Source: Planctomycetota bacterium (GTDB taxonomy: Bacteria > Planctomycetota > Planctomycetia > Planctomycetales > Planctomycetaceae). Taken from it: a DNA stretch of 64,000 bases. Positions within the stretch are counted from its first letter, which is position 1, and every line of letters starts with the position of its first letter. Position numbers and translations under genes: made by a program. Below, one piece after another: positions 62,855 through 64,000 of this stretch. Location of the stretch: NCBI GenBank assembly GCA_022600195.1, contig JAHZKX010000010.1:1-64000 (forward strand). Direction: 5' to 3'. The notes under the pieces are model-generated. The model was not told the origin of the DNA. It saw only the letters and a program-made list of their open reading frames with translations, and ran no database searches.

Positions 62855-63220
62855 ACATTTCCTCCATGATGTATTTCAAGGGATCAGTGGTGATCTAAGA
62901 ATGACAATTTTGTGGTGTGTAATTAACTTTCAAATTAAACTGACTACCAATTTTGAAAACCACATCTTTCGAATGTTAGTTTATAATAAAAGTGATGAAT
63001 AGGGAACTATGGTTGAAGAAATAGCTAAACTCCAAAATCATTGAAATTTGAGTCAAGGATATTTAGCCGAAACTATAGTGCTACACGAGAGGTGTACATG
63101 TGGTGTGGTGTTTTGAGTTCTGATTCAAACTCGGACTAGATAAAAAATCGGCGGGACGTAACGCAAATAATTAATCAGGTTTCACTAGAAATAAAAAAAT
63201 CAGAAACAGAAGCCGTATCA
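62855..63220. other. Intergenic stretch, 366 bp
   Basis: AT-rich spacer between two leftward genes. It should hold the promoter of the secreted-protein gene. A TATAAT occurs on the plus strand at 62982-62987 but reads away from any gene. Nothing else recognisable was seen. Confidence 0.5.
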
Positions 63221-64000
63221 TTACAGGTTTTTGGATTGTTCCTGTGGTGTCGATACGCCTGTCTGCTGATTCTCCAAAGACTCAATTCCACTAATCAAAC
63301 CCAGTAATCCCGAGATTCTTTCTGTAGGAGTATAGGCATTACTATCCAGTTCTTTCTTGATCGGCGAAATGGTTCCATGCTGTGCAGAGACTGCGCCAAC
63401 CGTATTCAGCATATCTTCACGCAAAACGGGATCTTTGATAGCCTTGATAAACTGGATGGCCTGATTGTATTCAGATTGACTCAGTAGATAGGAGAGTAGT
63501 TTGAGGGAGAGTTGCCCTTTCCATGGTTTCTTGATTTCTGATTGATTAATTTCGTGTGCTGCCTGCTCTGGTTTACCGTTTTTAATCAGAGAGGTTGCCT
63601 GCTGAATCAGGTTGTCCTCTTGAGATAATGCGGGAACGTTTTCGTTCACCGTTTCTTTGATCTTACTGATTAACTCATTATTCTTCTGACCCACAGATTG
63701 TATGATGACTGCAGGCAGGCTGGACTTCAAAAGTGGATCATTCAAATTATCATTGACAGACTTCTGAGATTGCAAAGCAATATTCCAGGCGTCGATTTCT
63801 AAGTTGGATCGAGAAGCTTCTGAAAGGAGTTTGACCAAGAGAACTAATCTTTTTTCAGCGGAAGACTTTAAGTTACGGAGTTGTTTTCGGTAGTTTTTGA
63901 CTCCCATTTTGACCCGATCGCTACTACTAAGATTGAGGGCCTCTTTGATGTCATTTTGAAAATTAAAATTCGCTGTTTCATTAATTTTATTCTGAACAGC
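63221..64000 (-). CDS. C-terminal part of an unknown helical-repeat-like protein (5' end outside window)
   Basis: The frame is open from the right edge: the 31 codons between 63908 and 64000 contain no stop, so the ATG at 63907 is probably internal. The visible 259 residues are strongly helical and rich in Lys, Gln, Asn and Ser, with pairs of helices such as LSLKLLSYLLSQSEYNQAIQFIKAI that recall TPR-like repeats. No signal, membrane segment or catalytic motif is in the visible part. A TPR-like or similar scaffold role is a guess. The full protein and its N-terminal domain lie to the right of the window. Confidence 0.6.
   Translation of the reverse strand, partial: AVQNKINETANFNFQNDIKEALNLSSSDRVKMGVKNYRKQLRNLKSSAEKRLVLLVKLLSEASRSNLEIDAWNIALQSQKSVNDNLNDPLLKSSLPAVIIQSVGQKNNELISKIKETVNENVPALSQEDNLIQQATSLIKNGKPEQAAHEINQSEIKKPWKGQLSLKLLSYLLSQSEYNQAIQFIKAIKDPVLREDMLNTVGAVSAQHGTISPIKKELDSNAYTPTERISGLLGLISGIESLENQQTGVSTPQEQSKNL

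Overview
The window looks like a chromosome segment of a marine-type planctomycete of moderate G+C, probably from the Gimesia/Planctomyces group. This is inferred from the gene families, not from a search. The signs are YTV-like Bat/VWA membrane proteins, huge PQQ beta-propeller proteins, DUF1080 lipoproteins, Ser/Thr kinases with extracellular sensor domains, FHA proteins, YfhO and GT-C membrane proteins, and loosely packed genes. No rRNA, tRNA, CRISPR array, insertion sequence or prophage was seen.

Layout. 1-6.9 kb: the end of an acidic repeat protein, murG, a four-ACT aspartate kinase, then a leftward set (pseudo-receiver, CaMKII-association-domain protein, FHA protein, clpX with a terminator, SHOCT membrane protein). 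7.5-12.8 kb: a hypothetical protein, a KDPG-type aldolase, a secreted protein and two tandem tatA genes. 12.9-24.1 kb: a 1008-residue PQQ propeller protein and an envelope-glycan group (GT2 glycosyltransferase, methyltransferase, GT-C-like and YfhO proteins). 24.4-28.4 kb: nitrilase-type amidohydrolase, YdjM-family protein, HisN-type phosphatase and a LarA-like racemase. 28.9-32.2 kb: a SWIM-SNF2 helicase. 32.2-41.6 kb: a leftward Bat-like operon (lipoprotein, BatA-like, VWA protein, a giant disordered membrane protein). 41.9-44.2 kb: pyrB overlapping an apparently non-catalytic dihydroorotase homologue. 44.3-49 kb: a kinase-like/beta-helix chimera, a divergent pseudo-receiver protein and a DUF1080 lipoprotein. 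49-55.5 kb: a leftward run prfB, ugd, rfbB, gyrA (listed left to right; gyrA is transcribed first). 56-61 kb: a rightward signalling module of Cache-type Ser/Thr kinase, FHA-GAF-nucleotidyl cyclase, small protein and response regulator. 61-64 kb: two leftward hypothetical genes after a strong bidirectional terminator.

The points most worth a second look are: the signalling module at 56-61 kb, whose cyclase has an altered purine-specifying residue; the dihydroorotase homologue that has lost three metal-ligand histidines; the prfB programmed +1 frameshift, which has no strong internal Shine-Dalgarno; the Bat-like operon carrying a roughly 500-residue low-complexity tail and no MoxR/DUF58 beside it; and the kinase-like/pseudo-receiver divergent pair at 44-48 kb. 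Several start codons were moved from the longest open frame to an internal ATG on the basis of ribosome binding sites or signal peptides.
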